A DNA stretch of 35,072 nt, taken from assembly GCA_043806415.1 (NCBI GenBank), contig JAZDHB010000108.1, positions 1-35,072 of the forward strand, given 5' to 3'. This stretch comes from CAIXYX01 sp043806415. GTDB taxonomy: Archaea > Micrarchaeota > Micrarchaeia > Anstonellales > Anstonellaceae. The position numbers were made by a program, and so were the translations under genes. Each line of letters starts with the position of its first letter. Position 1 is the first letter of the stretch. Under the pieces are notes generated by a model. The model ran no database searches. It was not told the origin of the DNA and saw only the letters and a program-made list of their open reading frames with translations. Of the stretch, positions 22,452 to 30,409 are shown piece by piece.

Positions 22452-22772
22452 ATGGTCAATAAACCGGTCGCCAAGAAAGTCGTCGCCAAGACGTTCACCC
22501 GCCCCCTGCCGCACGTGTCCGAGGGCAACATCCTGCACTATCCGATCACCACCGAGCGCGCCATCGCGATGATCGAGCTGGAGAACAAGCTCGTGTTCGT
22601 CGTGGCCCTCAACGCCACCAAGCCGCAGATCAAGAAGGAGGTCGAGCGCCTCTTCAAGGTCAAGGTCGGTTCGGTCAACACCAAGATCACGGTCAAGGGG
22701 CTCAAGCAGGCCTACGTGCGCCTCAAGGAAGGCAAGGCGGACGACATCGCCGCGTCGCTCAAGATCGTATGA
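22452..22772 (+). CDS. rpl23: Large-subunit ribosomal protein uL23
   Basis: 106 aa. The core LVFVVALNATKPQIKKEVERLFKVKVGSVNT and the C-terminal KQAYVRLKEGKADDIAASLKIV match archaeal L23. About 20 extra residues at the N-terminus (VNKPVAKKVVAKTFTRP) are basic. uL23 sits at the tunnel exit and docks SRP. The start is set by the GTGATATTT site. Confidence 0.95.
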   Translation: MVNKPVAKKVVAKTFTRPLPHVSEGNILHYPITTERAIAMIELENKLVFVVALNATKPQIKKEVERLFKVKVGSVNTKITVKGLKQAYVRLKEGKADDIAASLKIV

Positions 22773-22825
22773 ACCGGATGAACCATCTCGCATGAACGTC
22801 ATGAATCATCAGCCATGTGATATTT

Positions 22826-23563
22826 ATGGGTAAACTGCTCAAACAGCAACGACGGGGCAAGGGATCGGGCGCGTACCGCGCGCCGTCCCACCGCTACAAG
22901 GCCGAGATCGCATACCGCCTGCTCGACGACATCGAGAAGGGCGGAAGCCTGCGCGGCGCGGTGAGCGAATTCATCGACAACCCCGCCCACCAGGCCGTGC
23001 TCATGCGCGTGTATTTCACCAACGGCGAGGACGTCGTCCTCCCCGCGCCCGAAGGCATCGCCATCGGAGACGAGGTGTTCTCCGGCGTCGGCTCGCCCAT
23101 CCGCCTGGGCTCGGTCCTTCCGCTCTCGCAGATCCCCGAAGGCGCCTACATCTTCAACCTCGAGCGCTCCCCCGGGGACGGCGGGAAGCTCGTGCGCGCC
23201 CCCGGTTCGTACGCCGTGGTTTCCTCCAAGGAGGCCCGCACCATCTACGTCAACATGCCCAGCCGCCACACGCTGGAGCTGCAGCCGACCTGCCGCGCGC
23301 AGATCGGGATCACCTGCGGCGGCGGGCGCCTGGAGCGCCCCATGCTCAAGGCCGGCGTGAATTTCTTCAAGAAGCACGCGCAGAACCGCAAGTGGCCGGT
23401 CAACCGGGGCGTGCACATGTCCGCCTACACCCATCCGTTCGGCGGCAAGCAGCACCACAAGGGCCGCAGTTCGGCCACCAGCCGCGGCGCACCGCCCGGC
23501 CGCAAAGTCGGCAACATCGCCGCCAAATCCATGGGCCGGCGCAAGAGCACGACGCAGGATTAA
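22826..23563 (+). CDS. rpl2: Large-subunit ribosomal protein uL2
   Basis: 245 aa, normal length. It opens MGKLLKQQRRGKGSGAYRAPSHR, continues with PSRHTLELQPTCRAQIG, and ends with the conserved block HPFGGKQHHKGRSSATSRGAPPGRKVGNIAA that contacts the peptidyl-transferase region; the His is present. GTGATATTT precedes the ATG. The 53-bp spacer before it contains three ATGA tetranucleotides in no useful frame. Confidence 0.96.
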   Translation: MGKLLKQQRRGKGSGAYRAPSHRYKAEIAYRLLDDIEKGGSLRGAVSEFIDNPAHQAVLMRVYFTNGEDVVLPAPEGIAIGDEVFSGVGSPIRLGSVLPLSQIPEGAYIFNLERSPGDGGKLVRAPGSYAVVSSKEARTIYVNMPSRHTLELQPTCRAQIGITCGGGRLERPMLKAGVNFFKKHAQNRKWPVNRGVHMSAYTHPFGGKQHHKGRSSATSRGAPPGRKVGNIAAKSMGRRKSTTQD

Positions 23564-23645
23564 TCGCAAATAAATTATGAGGAACAAATGATTGTAAGGC
23601 CCAAGAACCGCGAAGGGGGGAGGGTCAGGAATAGCGTAAAACTGG

Positions 23646-23669
23646 GGAGGGGGGGTCGAACCCCCCTCC
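23646..23669 (+). promoter_or_regulatory. 9-bp GC hairpin in the uL2-uS19 spacer
   Basis: GGAGGGGGG and CCCCCCTCC form a perfect stem around a GTCGAA loop, 22 nt before the uS19 start. On the minus strand the loop reads TTCGACC between G and C runs, like a tRNA T-arm followed by an acceptor 3' strand, but no matching 5' half is nearby. The spacer (128 bp) is the longest inside the operon; AAATAAATTATG at 23566-23577 could be a weak internal promoter. Confidence 0.55.
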
Positions 23670-23691
23670 ACGGTTCCGATCTGGTGAATGT

Positions 23692-24096
23692 ATGGTTCGA
23701 ATCGACAAATACCGCGGTCTTGGCAAGAAAGACCTCGAAGGCATGGGCCTGGAAGAGGCCCTGCCCCTCATGACCTCCCGCTGCCGGCGCGCCATCGTCC
23801 GCGCCGAGGCCGGAAAAAACCCGGTCCTCAAGCGCTTCATCCGCCGCGTGGCCCAGATCAAGAAGACCAATCCCAAGAAGACGATTCGCACGCACCTTCG
23901 CGACGCGCCCATCCTGCCCTCGTGGCTTGACCTCACCTTCGGGGTGCACGACGGCAAGACGTTCAAGCCCGTCCTCATCACGGTGGACAAGCTCGGCGGG
24001 CGCCTCGGCGATTTCGCGCACACCACCGGGCGCGTGCTGCATTCCGGCCCGGGCATCGGCGCCACCCGCGGCTCGAAGTTCATCCCGCTCAAGTGA
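23692..24096 (+). CDS. rps19: Small-subunit ribosomal protein uS19
   Basis: 134 aa. It has the archaeal S19 signature KYRGLGKKDLEGMGLEEALPLMTSRCRR and the C-terminal GEFALTTGRV-like region, here DFAHTTGRVLHSGPGIGATRGSKFIPLK. It binds 16S rRNA in the head of the small subunit. GGTGAAT lies 8-9 nt before the ATG. Its stop codon is inside the ribosome-binding site of uL22 (AAGTGATCCCC), so the two are probably translationally coupled. Confidence 0.95.
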   Translation: MVRIDKYRGLGKKDLEGMGLEEALPLMTSRCRRAIVRAEAGKNPVLKRFIRRVAQIKKTNPKKTIRTHLRDAPILPSWLDLTFGVHDGKTFKPVLITVDKLGGRLGDFAHTTGRVLHSGPGIGATRGSKFIPLK

Positions 24097-24101
24097 TCCC
24101 C

Positions 24102-24803
24102 ATGGCCAATTACGCATACCAACCCGCCAAGAACGAACGCGTTGCGCGTGCCCGAGTGGAGGGCGTCAATGCCAGCTACAAGGATCTGTGCAACGTCTGC
24201 TCCAACGTGCGCGGCCGGCGCGCCGACAAGGCGCTCCAATTTCTCACGGAGGCGGCGGACGGAGAGCGGCCGGTGCGTTATTTCAATTACAACAAGCGGC
24301 GCGGGCATCTGCGCGAGCTGGGCGGCAAGAAGGGCGGCTGGCCCGTGAAGTCGTGCAAAATCGTGCGCGACCTGCTCGCCAACGCGATGGCCAACGCCGT
24401 CGCCAAGAACATGGGCGATTGCAAGATCTCGCACATCCAGGCCAACAAGCAGGACATCTTCGGGCGCATGTCTCCCAAGGGCCGGCGCATCCGCCAGGAC
24501 CTGGAGACCGCGTTCGTCGAGATCGTGCTCGAGGAATTGAAAGCTCCTCCGGCGCCAAAAGCAGGTGCCAAGAAAGACGCTAAAACGCCAGAAGCCAAGA
24601 AGGGCGAAACCAAGAAAACCGCCGAGACAACGCTCGAAGCCAAGAAAGCCGAGGCGAAACCCGTCGAGGCCAAGAAAGCCGAGGAGAAGAAGGAGCCTAA
24701 ACCAATCGAAGCCCCGAAGAGCGAGGCGAAACCCGCCGAAGCCAAGAAAGCCGAGGAGAAGAAGGTTCCCGCGCCCGCAACGGCGGCGCCCGTCCGGAAT
24801 TAA
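24102..24803 (+). CDS. rpl22: Large-subunit ribosomal protein uL22 with a long Ala/Lys/Glu tail
   Basis: 233 aa, against about 150-155 for most archaeal L22. Residues 1-145 are a normal L22 (YAYQPAKNERVARARVEG, RPVRYFNYNKRRGHLREL, GRRIRQDLETAFVEIVLEE). The last 85 or so residues are low complexity, built of AKKAEEKK and EAKP phrases, basic and acidic by turns like histone-H1 tails. Start ATG 24102 follows GTGATCCCC; the in-frame GTG at 24093 overlaps the uS19 stop and is rejected. Confidence 0.93.
   Translation: MANYAYQPAKNERVARARVEGVNASYKDLCNVCSNVRGRRADKALQFLTEAADGERPVRYFNYNKRRGHLRELGGKKGGWPVKSCKIVRDLLANAMANAVAKNMGDCKISHIQANKQDIFGRMSPKGRRIRQDLETAFVEIVLEELKAPPAPKAGAKKDAKTPEAKKGETKKTAETTLEAKKAEAKPVEAKKAEEKKEPKPIEAPKSEAKPAEAKKAEEKKVPAPATAAPVRN
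24669..24765 (+). repeat. Internal direct repeat coding part of the uL22 tail
   Basis: A 25-bp sequence at 24669-24693 is repeated exactly at 24741-24765, a 72-bp (24-codon) offset. The tail has grown, at least in part, by in-frame tandem duplication. Confidence 0.8.
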
Positions 24804-24821
24804 CATTGACAAGGTGTGAAT

Positions 24822-25562
24822 GTGGGTATTGAGAAGAAATTCGTCGAAGAAGCCATCGTGCGCTACCAGGTCGCCAATTTCCTCGAGAGGGAACTGGACC
24901 GCGCGGGCTTCACGCGCGTGGACATCCAGCGCACCCCCATGGTGACGCGCATCGCCGTCGAGGTCACCACGCCCGGCCGGGTCATCGGCAAGAAGGGCAA
25001 GACCATCCACGATCTCACCGACGCCATCAGCCGGGAATTCCACATGGAGAACCCGCAGATATCTGTGGTGGAGTGCAAGAACCCGGACCTCGAACCGAGG
25101 CTCATCGCCAAGAAAGTTTCCCGATTCATCGAGATGGGAAAGAAGCCCCGCGCCATCCTGCACGCGGCCCTGCGCGACATCATGAGCCATGGCGCGCTCG
25201 GCGGCGAGATCATCGCGGCCGGCAAGATCGCCGGCAAGGGCGGCCGTTCGAAAGCCCTGCGCGTGGCAGCGGGCTACGTGCCCAAAGCCGGCGAGCCGGC
25301 CCGCCTCGTGCACGAGGCCCACGTCACCGCCTACCCCAAGGCCGGTGCCATCGGGGTTTTCGTCCGATTGGTCACGCCCGGGACCGTGTTCCCGGACAAG
25401 GGAGAAGTCAAAAAGGTGGAAATCCCCAACATCATCGCCCAGGCCGAGGACGTCTCGGAGAACTCCGTCCCGCGCTCGGAGGGCGACGATGCGCCCGACC
25501 CCCTCAAAGGGGCCACCTCCCCGCCGCGCCGACGCGCGGCCCCGCGCCCGCACCGGCGCTAA
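24822..25562 (+). CDS. rps3: Small-subunit ribosomal protein uS3
   Basis: 246 aa. The KH type 2 domain carries RVIGKKGKTIHDLT near residue 50; the C-terminal S3 domain has GKIAGKGGRSKALRVAAGYVPKAGEPA. It sits at the mRNA entry channel. The last 30 residues (GATSPPRRRAAPRPHRR) form a Pro/Arg-rich tail. I take the GTG at 24822 after GGTGTGAA as the start; the GTG at 24816 would add two residues and lies within the ribosome-binding site. Confidence 0.93.
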   Translation: MGIEKKFVEEAIVRYQVANFLERELDRAGFTRVDIQRTPMVTRIAVEVTTPGRVIGKKGKTIHDLTDAISREFHMENPQISVVECKNPDLEPRLIAKKVSRFIEMGKKPRAILHAALRDIMSHGALGGEIIAAGKIAGKGGRSKALRVAAGYVPKAGEPARLVHEAHVTAYPKAGAIGVFVRLVTPGTVFPDKGEVKKVEIPNIIAQAEDVSENSVPRSEGDDAPDPLKGATSPPRRRAAPRPHRR

Positions 25563-25587
25563 ACAAGCACATGAATAGGTTGTATGT

Positions 25588-25935
25588 ATGGCCATTATCC
25601 GCAAGAAAGAACTCAAAGGCATGGGCAAGGAAGCCCTCGAGGCGAGGTTGTTCGAGGTCCGCAAGGAGCTCAACACCGAGCACGGCCTCGTGATGCGCGG
25701 CGGCCGCTCCTCCAATCCGGGGCGGATCAAGGAGCTGCGCCACACGGTCGCTCGCATGCTCACCTATCTCCACCAGAAAACCCGCGCCATGGCGGGAAAG
25801 AAGACGGGCGGGGCCGCGAAGGCCGCCGCGCCGACAGCCACCCAACCGACCGCCCCCAAAGATAGAACAAAAGAGAATAAGGCGATGAACCCTGCCGGCG
25901 CGAAGCCGTCGGGCCAGCCAACCCAATCGAGGTGA
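25588..25935 (+). CDS. rpl29: Large-subunit ribosomal protein uL29 with an Ala/Pro tail
   Basis: 115 aa; archaeal L29 is usually about 65-70. Residues 1-66 are a standard L29 helical hairpin (ELKGMGKEALEARLFEVRKEL, then GRIKELRHTVARMLTYLHQK). The rest is a low-complexity tail (KTGGAAKAAAPTATQPTAPKD...). uL29 lies at the tunnel exit next to uL23. The stop overlaps the GAGGTGA ribosome-binding site of the aIF1-like gene. Confidence 0.92.
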   Translation: MAIIRKKELKGMGKEALEARLFEVRKELNTEHGLVMRGGRSSNPGRIKELRHTVARMLTYLHQKTRAMAGKKTGGAAKAAAPTATQPTAPKDRTKENKAMNPAGAKPSGQPTQSR

Positions 25936-25941
25936 AATCAA

Positions 25942-26259
25942 GTGCCGGAGATTTGTCCAAAATGCGGTCTGATGAAGGAGATCTGCGCGTGCGATATCCT
26001 CGAGAAAGAGGACGTGCGCAAGATCCGCGTGTATGCCACGAAGAAACGATTCAAGAAACTGGTGACCGTCCTCGAAGGACTGGACGCCGAACGACTCGAC
26101 GAATGCGCCAAGGAACTCAAGCACAAACTCGCCTGCGGCGGGACCGTCAAGGACGGTCTCATCATCCTGCAGGGCAACCATCTGACGAAGATGAAAGCCC
26201 TGCTGGTGTCGATGGGATACCCTGCCGAGAGCGTGTTCATCAGCATGGGATTGGAATGA
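25942..26259 (+). CDS. sui1: Translation initiation factor aIF1-like (SUI1 family)
   Basis: 105 aa, GTG start preceded by GAGGTGA. The N-terminus has a small zinc-binding cluster, CPKCGLMKEICAC (C5, C8, C15, C17). The SUI1 fold follows, with KKLVTVLEGLD, LKHKLACGGTVKDGLIILQGNH and a C-terminal GYPAESV. eIF1/aIF1 helps start-codon selection on the small subunit. Its place between uL29 and rnp1 is normal in archaea. Confidence 0.93.
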   Translation: MPEICPKCGLMKEICACDILEKEDVRKIRVYATKKRFKKLVTVLEGLDAERLDECAKELKHKLACGGTVKDGLIILQGNHLTKMKALLVSMGYPAESVFISMGLE

Positions 26260-26313
26260 TGATCGAGGGATGAACGCCAAACGGCGAAGAACGAACAGGT
26301 GATGCTAAAAATC

Positions 26314-26586
26314 ATGGACAAACTCATGCTCGAAGAATGGATCGGCAAGAATGCCAAGGTCGTGGGCGCCTCGAATCCGGCCCTCATCGGCCTCTCGGGG
26401 CGCGTCATCGACGAGACGCTCCGAACCGTGTCGATCGACACTCCATCGGGCCCGAAGCTCGTCCCCAAGGACGGGACGACCTTCGAAATCGCCTCCGAGG
26501 GCGGCCATCCCGTCCTCATCGAGGGTTCGGACGCGCTCGTCCGGCCGCATGAGCGGTCCAAGAAATTGTACAAGAAAATCCGCTGA
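26314..26586 (+). CDS. rnp1: Ribonuclease P protein component 1 (Rnp1/Pop4)
   Basis: 90 aa. The Sm-like barrel is recognisable: GLSGRVIDETLRTVSIDTPSGPKLVPKDGTTFEI, with the basic end RPHERSKKLYKKIR. It is a protein subunit of archaeal RNase P, which matures tRNA 5' ends. A GTG at 26299 and an ATG at 26302 are in frame but fall inside the GGTGAT ribosome-binding site; the ATG at 26314 is preferred, though its spacing (10 nt) is longer than elsewhere. Confidence 0.9.
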   Translation: MDKLMLEEWIGKNAKVVGASNPALIGLSGRVIDETLRTVSIDTPSGPKLVPKDGTTFEIASEGGHPVLIEGSDALVRPHERSKKLYKKIR

Positions 26587-26658
26587 ACGAAGAAATCCGA
26601 TGAATGCATTGATGCAGAACGCGATGCAATCCAACATGACATTCGAGTGTGAATCCTT

Positions 26659-27063
26659 ATGGGAAGCAAAAACATCAACCGCCCGCTCTCCAAGCGCGGC
26701 TTCATCACCCGCGGCGTCGTGGTATCCGCCCGCGCCAAGCGCACGGTCATCGTGCAGCGCGACATGGTATCCTACATCGCCAAGTACCGCCGCTACGCCC
26801 GCAAGATATCCAAGATCGCGGCGCACAACCCCGACGAGATCGGCGCGCAGATGGGCGACGTGGTCGAGATCGCCGAGTGCCGGCGCATCTCCAAGACCAA
26901 GGCGTGGATCGTCACCAAGATCGTGGTCAAGGGGCACGGCCGCCTCGATCCGGGGCAGGTGAAGGCCCATGACGAGGCGCAACGCGCCAAGAAGACGCGC
27001 GAGGAGAGCCTCGCCGAGGACGCCGCGGCCAATTCGGGCCCGGAGGACAAGCCGGCCGAATGA
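26659..27063 (+). CDS. rps17: Small-subunit ribosomal protein uS17
   Basis: 134 aa. It has the OB-fold S17 core: GFITRGVVVSARAKRTVIVQRDMVSYIAKYRRYARKISKIAAHNP and IGAQMGDVVEIAECRRISKTKAWIV. The last 35 residues are a charged tail. The 72-bp spacer upstream contains five ATGs, none followed by a useful frame; GTGTGAATCCTT precedes the chosen ATG. Confidence 0.95.
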   Translation: MGSKNINRPLSKRGFITRGVVVSARAKRTVIVQRDMVSYIAKYRRYARKISKIAAHNPDEIGAQMGDVVEIAECRRISKTKAWIVTKIVVKGHGRLDPGQVKAHDEAQRAKKTREESLAEDAAANSGPEDKPAE

Positions 27064-27092
27064 GCCGCCCGTGAACTCATCGACGTGATACT

Positions 27093-27491
27093 ATGAAAGG
27101 TTTGGGAGCCAACGTAACCAAGGGCCTTCAGGTCGGCTCGCGCTTTACGTGCGCGGACAACTCGGGCGCCAAGGTCGTGCAGATCATCGGCGTGAAGGGA
27201 GCCAAGGCCAAGCACGCCAAGTACCCGGCCGTCGGTGTCTCCGACATCGTCATCGTGGCGGTCAAGAAAGGCACCACGGCGATGAAGAAGAAGGTGCTCC
27301 GGGCGGTCGTCGTGCGCCAGCGCCGCCCGTACCGGCGCCCGAACGGGATGCGCATCATGTTCGAGGACAACGCCGTGGTCATCATCGACGACCAGGGCCT
27401 GCCGGTCGGGACCGAGATCAAGGGCGCCATCGCCCGGGAAGTGGCCGAACGGTTCCCGAAAGTGTCGGCCATCGCCCCGGCCGTCGTGTAA
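27093..27491 (+). CDS. rpl14: Large-subunit ribosomal protein uL14
   Basis: 132 aa, standard length. Characteristic FTCADNSGAKVVQIIGVKG, VVVRQRRPYRRPNGMRIMFEDNAVVIID and the end GTEIKGAIAREVAERFPKVSAIAPAVV. It takes part in the inter-subunit bridge near the factor-binding site. GTGATACT precedes the ATG with the standard spacing. Confidence 0.97.
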   Translation: MKGLGANVTKGLQVGSRFTCADNSGAKVVQIIGVKGAKAKHAKYPAVGVSDIVIVAVKKGTTAMKKKVLRAVVVRQRRPYRRPNGMRIMFEDNAVVIIDDQGLPVGTEIKGAIAREVAERFPKVSAIAPAVV

Positions 27492-27542
27492 ATGGCATGA
27501 TTCGTATGAATGACTGATGCTCAAGCTCCATAGGTGTTCATG

Positions 27543-27944
27543 ATGACTTCGATCCAAGGACGAAAGCAGAGGCGCGCGCTGGTGAATGCGCCCATGCACA
27601 AACGCTCGAAAGAGATGCACGCGCACCTCGCAAAGAAGCTGCGCGAGCGCTTGGGGATCAGCCGCCGCTCCATGCTCATCCACAAGGGCGACCGCGTCCG
27701 CCTGCGCCGGGGCGACGATGCCGGCAAGGAGGGCGTGGTGATGGAAGTCGACCTCTCCGACCGCGTGGTCTATGTCGAGGGCGTCGTCTCCAAGACGGCC
27801 AAGGGAATGGAGAAGCTGCGCGCCGTGCGCCTCCCCAGCATCGAGATCATCGACGGTGATTTCACCAACAAGAACCGCAAAGCGATCCTGGACCGCTCCA
27901 AGAAGGTCCAGGCAAAAGCAAAGCCGGCCCCGCCGGCCAACTAG
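27543..27944 (+). CDS. rpl24: Large-subunit ribosomal protein uL24
   Basis: 133 aa. The KOW motif is HKGDRVRLRRGDDAGKEGVVMEVDLSDRVVYVEGV; the N-terminus KQRRALVNAPMHKRSKEMHAHLAKKLRERLG is the archaeal form. A short KAKPAPPAN tail ends it. GGTGTTC places the start at 27543 with the 9-nt spacing of its neighbours; the ATG at 27540 is possible. Confidence 0.94.
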   Translation: MTSIQGRKQRRALVNAPMHKRSKEMHAHLAKKLRERLGISRRSMLIHKGDRVRLRRGDDAGKEGVVMEVDLSDRVVYVEGVVSKTAKGMEKLRAVRLPSIEIIDGDFTNKNRKAILDRSKKVQAKAKPAPPAN

Positions 27945-27955
27945 GATGATTATCT

Positions 27956-28660
27956 ATGGCAAAGAAAGGTGGCTCCAAGCATTTCAAGCGCATCGGAATC
28001 CCGCGCATCCTGCCGATCCGGGCACGCAAGAGTCCGAAGTGGGTCCTCGCGCCGATCGCGGGTCCGCACCCCAAGCTCAACTCCGTCTCGCTGGGCGTGC
28101 TCTGCCGTGACATGCTCCATCTGGGCGACGATCTGCGCGAAGTCAAGCGCATCCTCGCGTCCGGTTCCGTCCTCGTGGACGGCAAGGCGGTGCGCGACGT
28201 GCGCCGACCCGTAGGCCTCATGGACCTGATCGAGGCGCCCAAGGACAACAAGGCGTGGCGCATGCAGATCGGCAAGGACGGTAAGTTCGTCGCCAACTCC
28301 ATGACGCCCGGCTCGGTCCAGTTCAAGCTGGCCAAGGTCGTCAAGAAGACGATCGTGCCCTCAGGCAAGGTGTCGATCACCACGCACGACGGACGCACCA
28401 TGCTCCTGGACAACAAGGTGAAGGTGGGCTCCACCCTCAAGCTCGGCATGCCTGGCATGAAGCTTGTGGGCCAGCTCCCGATGGAAGCGGGCGCCCGGTG
28501 CCTCATCACGCACGGCAAGCACGCCGGCGAGTTCGCCGTCCTGGAGCAGGTCATCGACCGCGTGGGTTCCATGGACCCCGAAGCGCGCCTGCGCTCGGGC
28601 TCCGAGAGCTTCATCACGGTCATTAAATACCTGTTCGTGGTGGACGCGGAATTCAACTGA
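27956..28660 (+). CDS. rps4e: Small-subunit ribosomal protein eS4
   Basis: 234 aa, an archaeal/eukaryotic-only protein. It begins MAKKGGSKHFKRIGIP, has an S4-type RNA-binding segment (VKRILASGSVLVDGKAVRDVRRPVGLMD) and a C-terminal KOW-like part (HGKHAGEFAVLEQVI). Only 11 bp separate it from uL24. The upstream sequence AGGATGATT substitutes for the usual GTGAT. Confidence 0.96.
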   Translation: MAKKGGSKHFKRIGIPRILPIRARKSPKWVLAPIAGPHPKLNSVSLGVLCRDMLHLGDDLREVKRILASGSVLVDGKAVRDVRRPVGLMDLIEAPKDNKAWRMQIGKDGKFVANSMTPGSVQFKLAKVVKKTIVPSGKVSITTHDGRTMLLDNKVKVGSTLKLGMPGMKLVGQLPMEAGARCLITHGKHAGEFAVLEQVIDRVGSMDPEARLRSGSESFITVIKYLFVVDAEFN

Positions 28661-28700
28661 CCCCCATCATGAGGATATGATCCCAAAGCAGCTGATGTGT

Positions 28701-29237
28701 ATGGCAAGCGAAGGAAACCAGACGAAGAACAACCCGATGCGGGACGTGGTCGTGGACAAGGTCACGCTCAACATCGGCGTGGGCAAGGCCGGCGCCGAGC
28801 TCGAGAACGCCAAGACCCTGCTCGAGCGCCTATCGGGCGGCAAGGCCATCGAGACGAAAGCGAAGGTGCGCAACCCGGTCTTCCACATCAAGAAAGGGGA
28901 TCCGATCGGCGCCAAGACCACTCTGCGCGGCCCGACCGCCATCGAGTTTGTCAAGAAGGCCCTGCACACCAAGGAGAACCGCCTCTCCGGCCGATGCTTT
29001 GACAAACGGGGCAACTTCTCGTTCGGCGTGGCCGAATACATCGAGTTCCCCGGCGCGAAGTACGACCCGCAGATCGGCATCATCGGCTTCGACGTGTGCA
29101 TCACGCTCAAGCGCCGCGGCGGCTGGCGCATCAAGGAAAGGCGCCGCGCGTCGGCGAAGATCGGCGGCTCGCACCTGCTTGGCAAGGAAGACGGCATCGA
29201 GTTCGCGAAGAAGACGTTCGGCGTACAAATCGCATGA
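28701..29237 (+). CDS. rpl5: Large-subunit ribosomal protein uL5
   Basis: 178 aa. It has NPMRDVVVDKVTLNIGVGKAGAELENAKTLLERLSG, the KGDPIGAKTTLRG loop and FSFGVAEYIEFPGAKYDPQIGIIGFDV; it binds 5S rRNA and the P-site tRNA elbow. In-frame ATGs at 28677 and 28695 are possible. I favour 28701 because CTGAT lies exactly 9 nt upstream, where neighbours have GTGAT. Confidence 0.92.
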   Translation: MASEGNQTKNNPMRDVVVDKVTLNIGVGKAGAELENAKTLLERLSGGKAIETKAKVRNPVFHIKKGDPIGAKTTLRGPTAIEFVKKALHTKENRLSGRCFDKRGNFSFGVAEYIEFPGAKYDPQIGIIGFDVCITLKRRGGWRIKERRRASAKIGGSHLLGKEDGIEFAKKTFGVQIA

Positions 29238-29275
29238 TGAGCCTGGCAGAAACATGTTCATGATATGGTGATGAT

Positions 29276-29449
29276 TTGGCAAAGAAGGAGAAAAAACCCC
29301 GGCCGCTGGAATACGCGCTCAGAGCGAAAGGCAAGCGCAAATGCCGCCTGTGCGGAAACGCCCGCGGCATGATCCGCTCCTACGGCCTCGGCATGTGCCG
29401 GCGCTGCTTCCGCGAAGTGGGAGAGCGCATCGGGTTCAGAAAATACTAG
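29276..29449 (+). CDS. rps14: Small-subunit ribosomal protein uS14 (zinc-binding type)
   Basis: 57 aa from a TTG start, easily missed by ATG/GTG searches. The four zinc ligands are C23, C26, C41 and C44 in KCRLCGNARG and GMCRRCFREVGERIGFRKY. The TTG is fixed by GGTGAT ending 3 nt upstream, the same spacing as in adjacent genes, and by the canonical order uL5-uS14-uS8. It lies in the head of the small subunit. Confidence 0.95.
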   Translation: MAKKEKKPRPLEYALRAKGKRKCRLCGNARGMIRSYGLGMCRRCFREVGERIGFRKY

Positions 29450-29459
29450 AGTTGATATT

Positions 29460-29846
29460 ATGTCAAACGATCTGCTCGCAGACGCCCTGAACACCATCAA
29501 GACCCACGAGGTCGCGGGTAAGCCCGACTGCGAGGTGAAGCCCTCCAAGATGGTGCGCGAAACCCTCAAGATCCTGCAGGCCAAGGGATTCATCGGCGAC
29601 TTCGAGTTCGCGGACGAAGGCCGGGGCGGGTACTTCCGCATCAAGCTGCTGGGGCGCGTCAACCAGTGCGGCGCCATCAAGCCCCGCTACCCTGTGAAGA
29701 ACGTCGAGCTGGCGGAGTGGGAACAGAAGTTCATCCCCGGTGTCGGCTTCGGGCTCATCATCCTCTCGACCCCCAAGGGCCTGATGACCAACGAGGACGC
29801 GCGCACCGCCAAGACCGGCGGCCGGCTCATCGCCTTCATATACTGA
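29460..29846 (+). CDS. rps8: Small-subunit ribosomal protein uS8
   Basis: 128 aa, usual archaeal length. NDLLADALNTIKTHEVAGK at the start, VRETLKILQAKGFIGDFEF in the first domain, and LSTPKGLMTNEDARTAKTGGRLIAFIY at the end are diagnostic. It binds the central domain of 16S rRNA. TTGATATT precedes the ATG. Confidence 0.97.
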   Translation: MSNDLLADALNTIKTHEVAGKPDCEVKPSKMVRETLKILQAKGFIGDFEFADEGRGGYFRIKLLGRVNQCGAIKPRYPVKNVELAEWEQKFIPGVGFGLIILSTPKGLMTNEDARTAKTGGRLIAFIY

Positions 29847-29856
29847 CGTGATTCCC

Positions 29857-30372
29857 ATGGTGTCCAAGAAGATCATCACCGAAACCGTGGCCATTCCGGC
29901 CGGCGTCACCGTCCAGATGGGCGGCGCCCAGGTGTCCGTTTCCGGGCCCAAGGGCAAGAATTCCCGCTCGCTTTCGTTGCGCGGCGTGGTCATCACCCTC
30001 AAAGGCCAGAACGTCGAGGTGACCGGACCCCTGCGCGAGGCCGGCACCGTGCGCTCGCACCTCTTCAACATGGTCAACGGCTCCAAGGACGGCTACACGC
30101 AGAAGATGAAGGTCATCTACGCCCACTTCCCCATCGCCATCGAGATCAAGGGCAAGGAGATCGTGGTCAAGAATTTCGTCGGCGAGAAGCAGCCGCGCCG
30201 GATCCATATCGTCGGGGACACCAAGGTCGAGGCCAAGGTGCCGGCCGTCACCGTATCGGGCCCCTGCAAGGAGGACGTTTTTCAGACCGTGGCGAACATC
30301 CGGCAGTCCACCCGCATCAAGAAACGCGACTCGCGCATCTTCCAGGACGGGATATATCCCGTCGACGAATAA
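29857..30372 (+). CDS. rpl6: Large-subunit ribosomal protein uL6
   Basis: 171 aa. Two L6 repeats are visible; VSGPKGKNSRSL and the second-domain region around VKNFVGEKQPRRIHIVGDTKVEAKVPAVTVSGPCKEDVFQTVANI are typical of the archaeal form. It lies near the sarcin-ricin loop. GTGATTCCC sets the start at 29857; the in-frame GTG at 29848 is part of that site. Confidence 0.96.
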   Translation: MVSKKIITETVAIPAGVTVQMGGAQVSVSGPKGKNSRSLSLRGVVITLKGQNVEVTGPLREAGTVRSHLFNMVNGSKDGYTQKMKVIYAHFPIAIEIKGKEIVVKNFVGEKQPRRIHIVGDTKVEAKVPAVTVSGPCKEDVFQTVANIRQSTRIKKRDSRIFQDGIYPVDE

Positions 30373-30409
30373 TGTCTGCATCGTAACGAATGAACCCCAC
30401 GTGGTATTT

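Noticed and set aside
23588..23773. Short ORF starting in the uL2-uS19 spacer
   Set aside because: It reads through the GC hairpin and then overlaps uS19 out of frame, with no GTGAT site.
23625..25763. Minus-strand ORF of 712 codons across uS19, uL22, uS3 and uL29
   Set aside because: Shadow of four unmistakable ribosomal proteins; the stop-free frame follows from codon bias and the repetitive uL22 tail.
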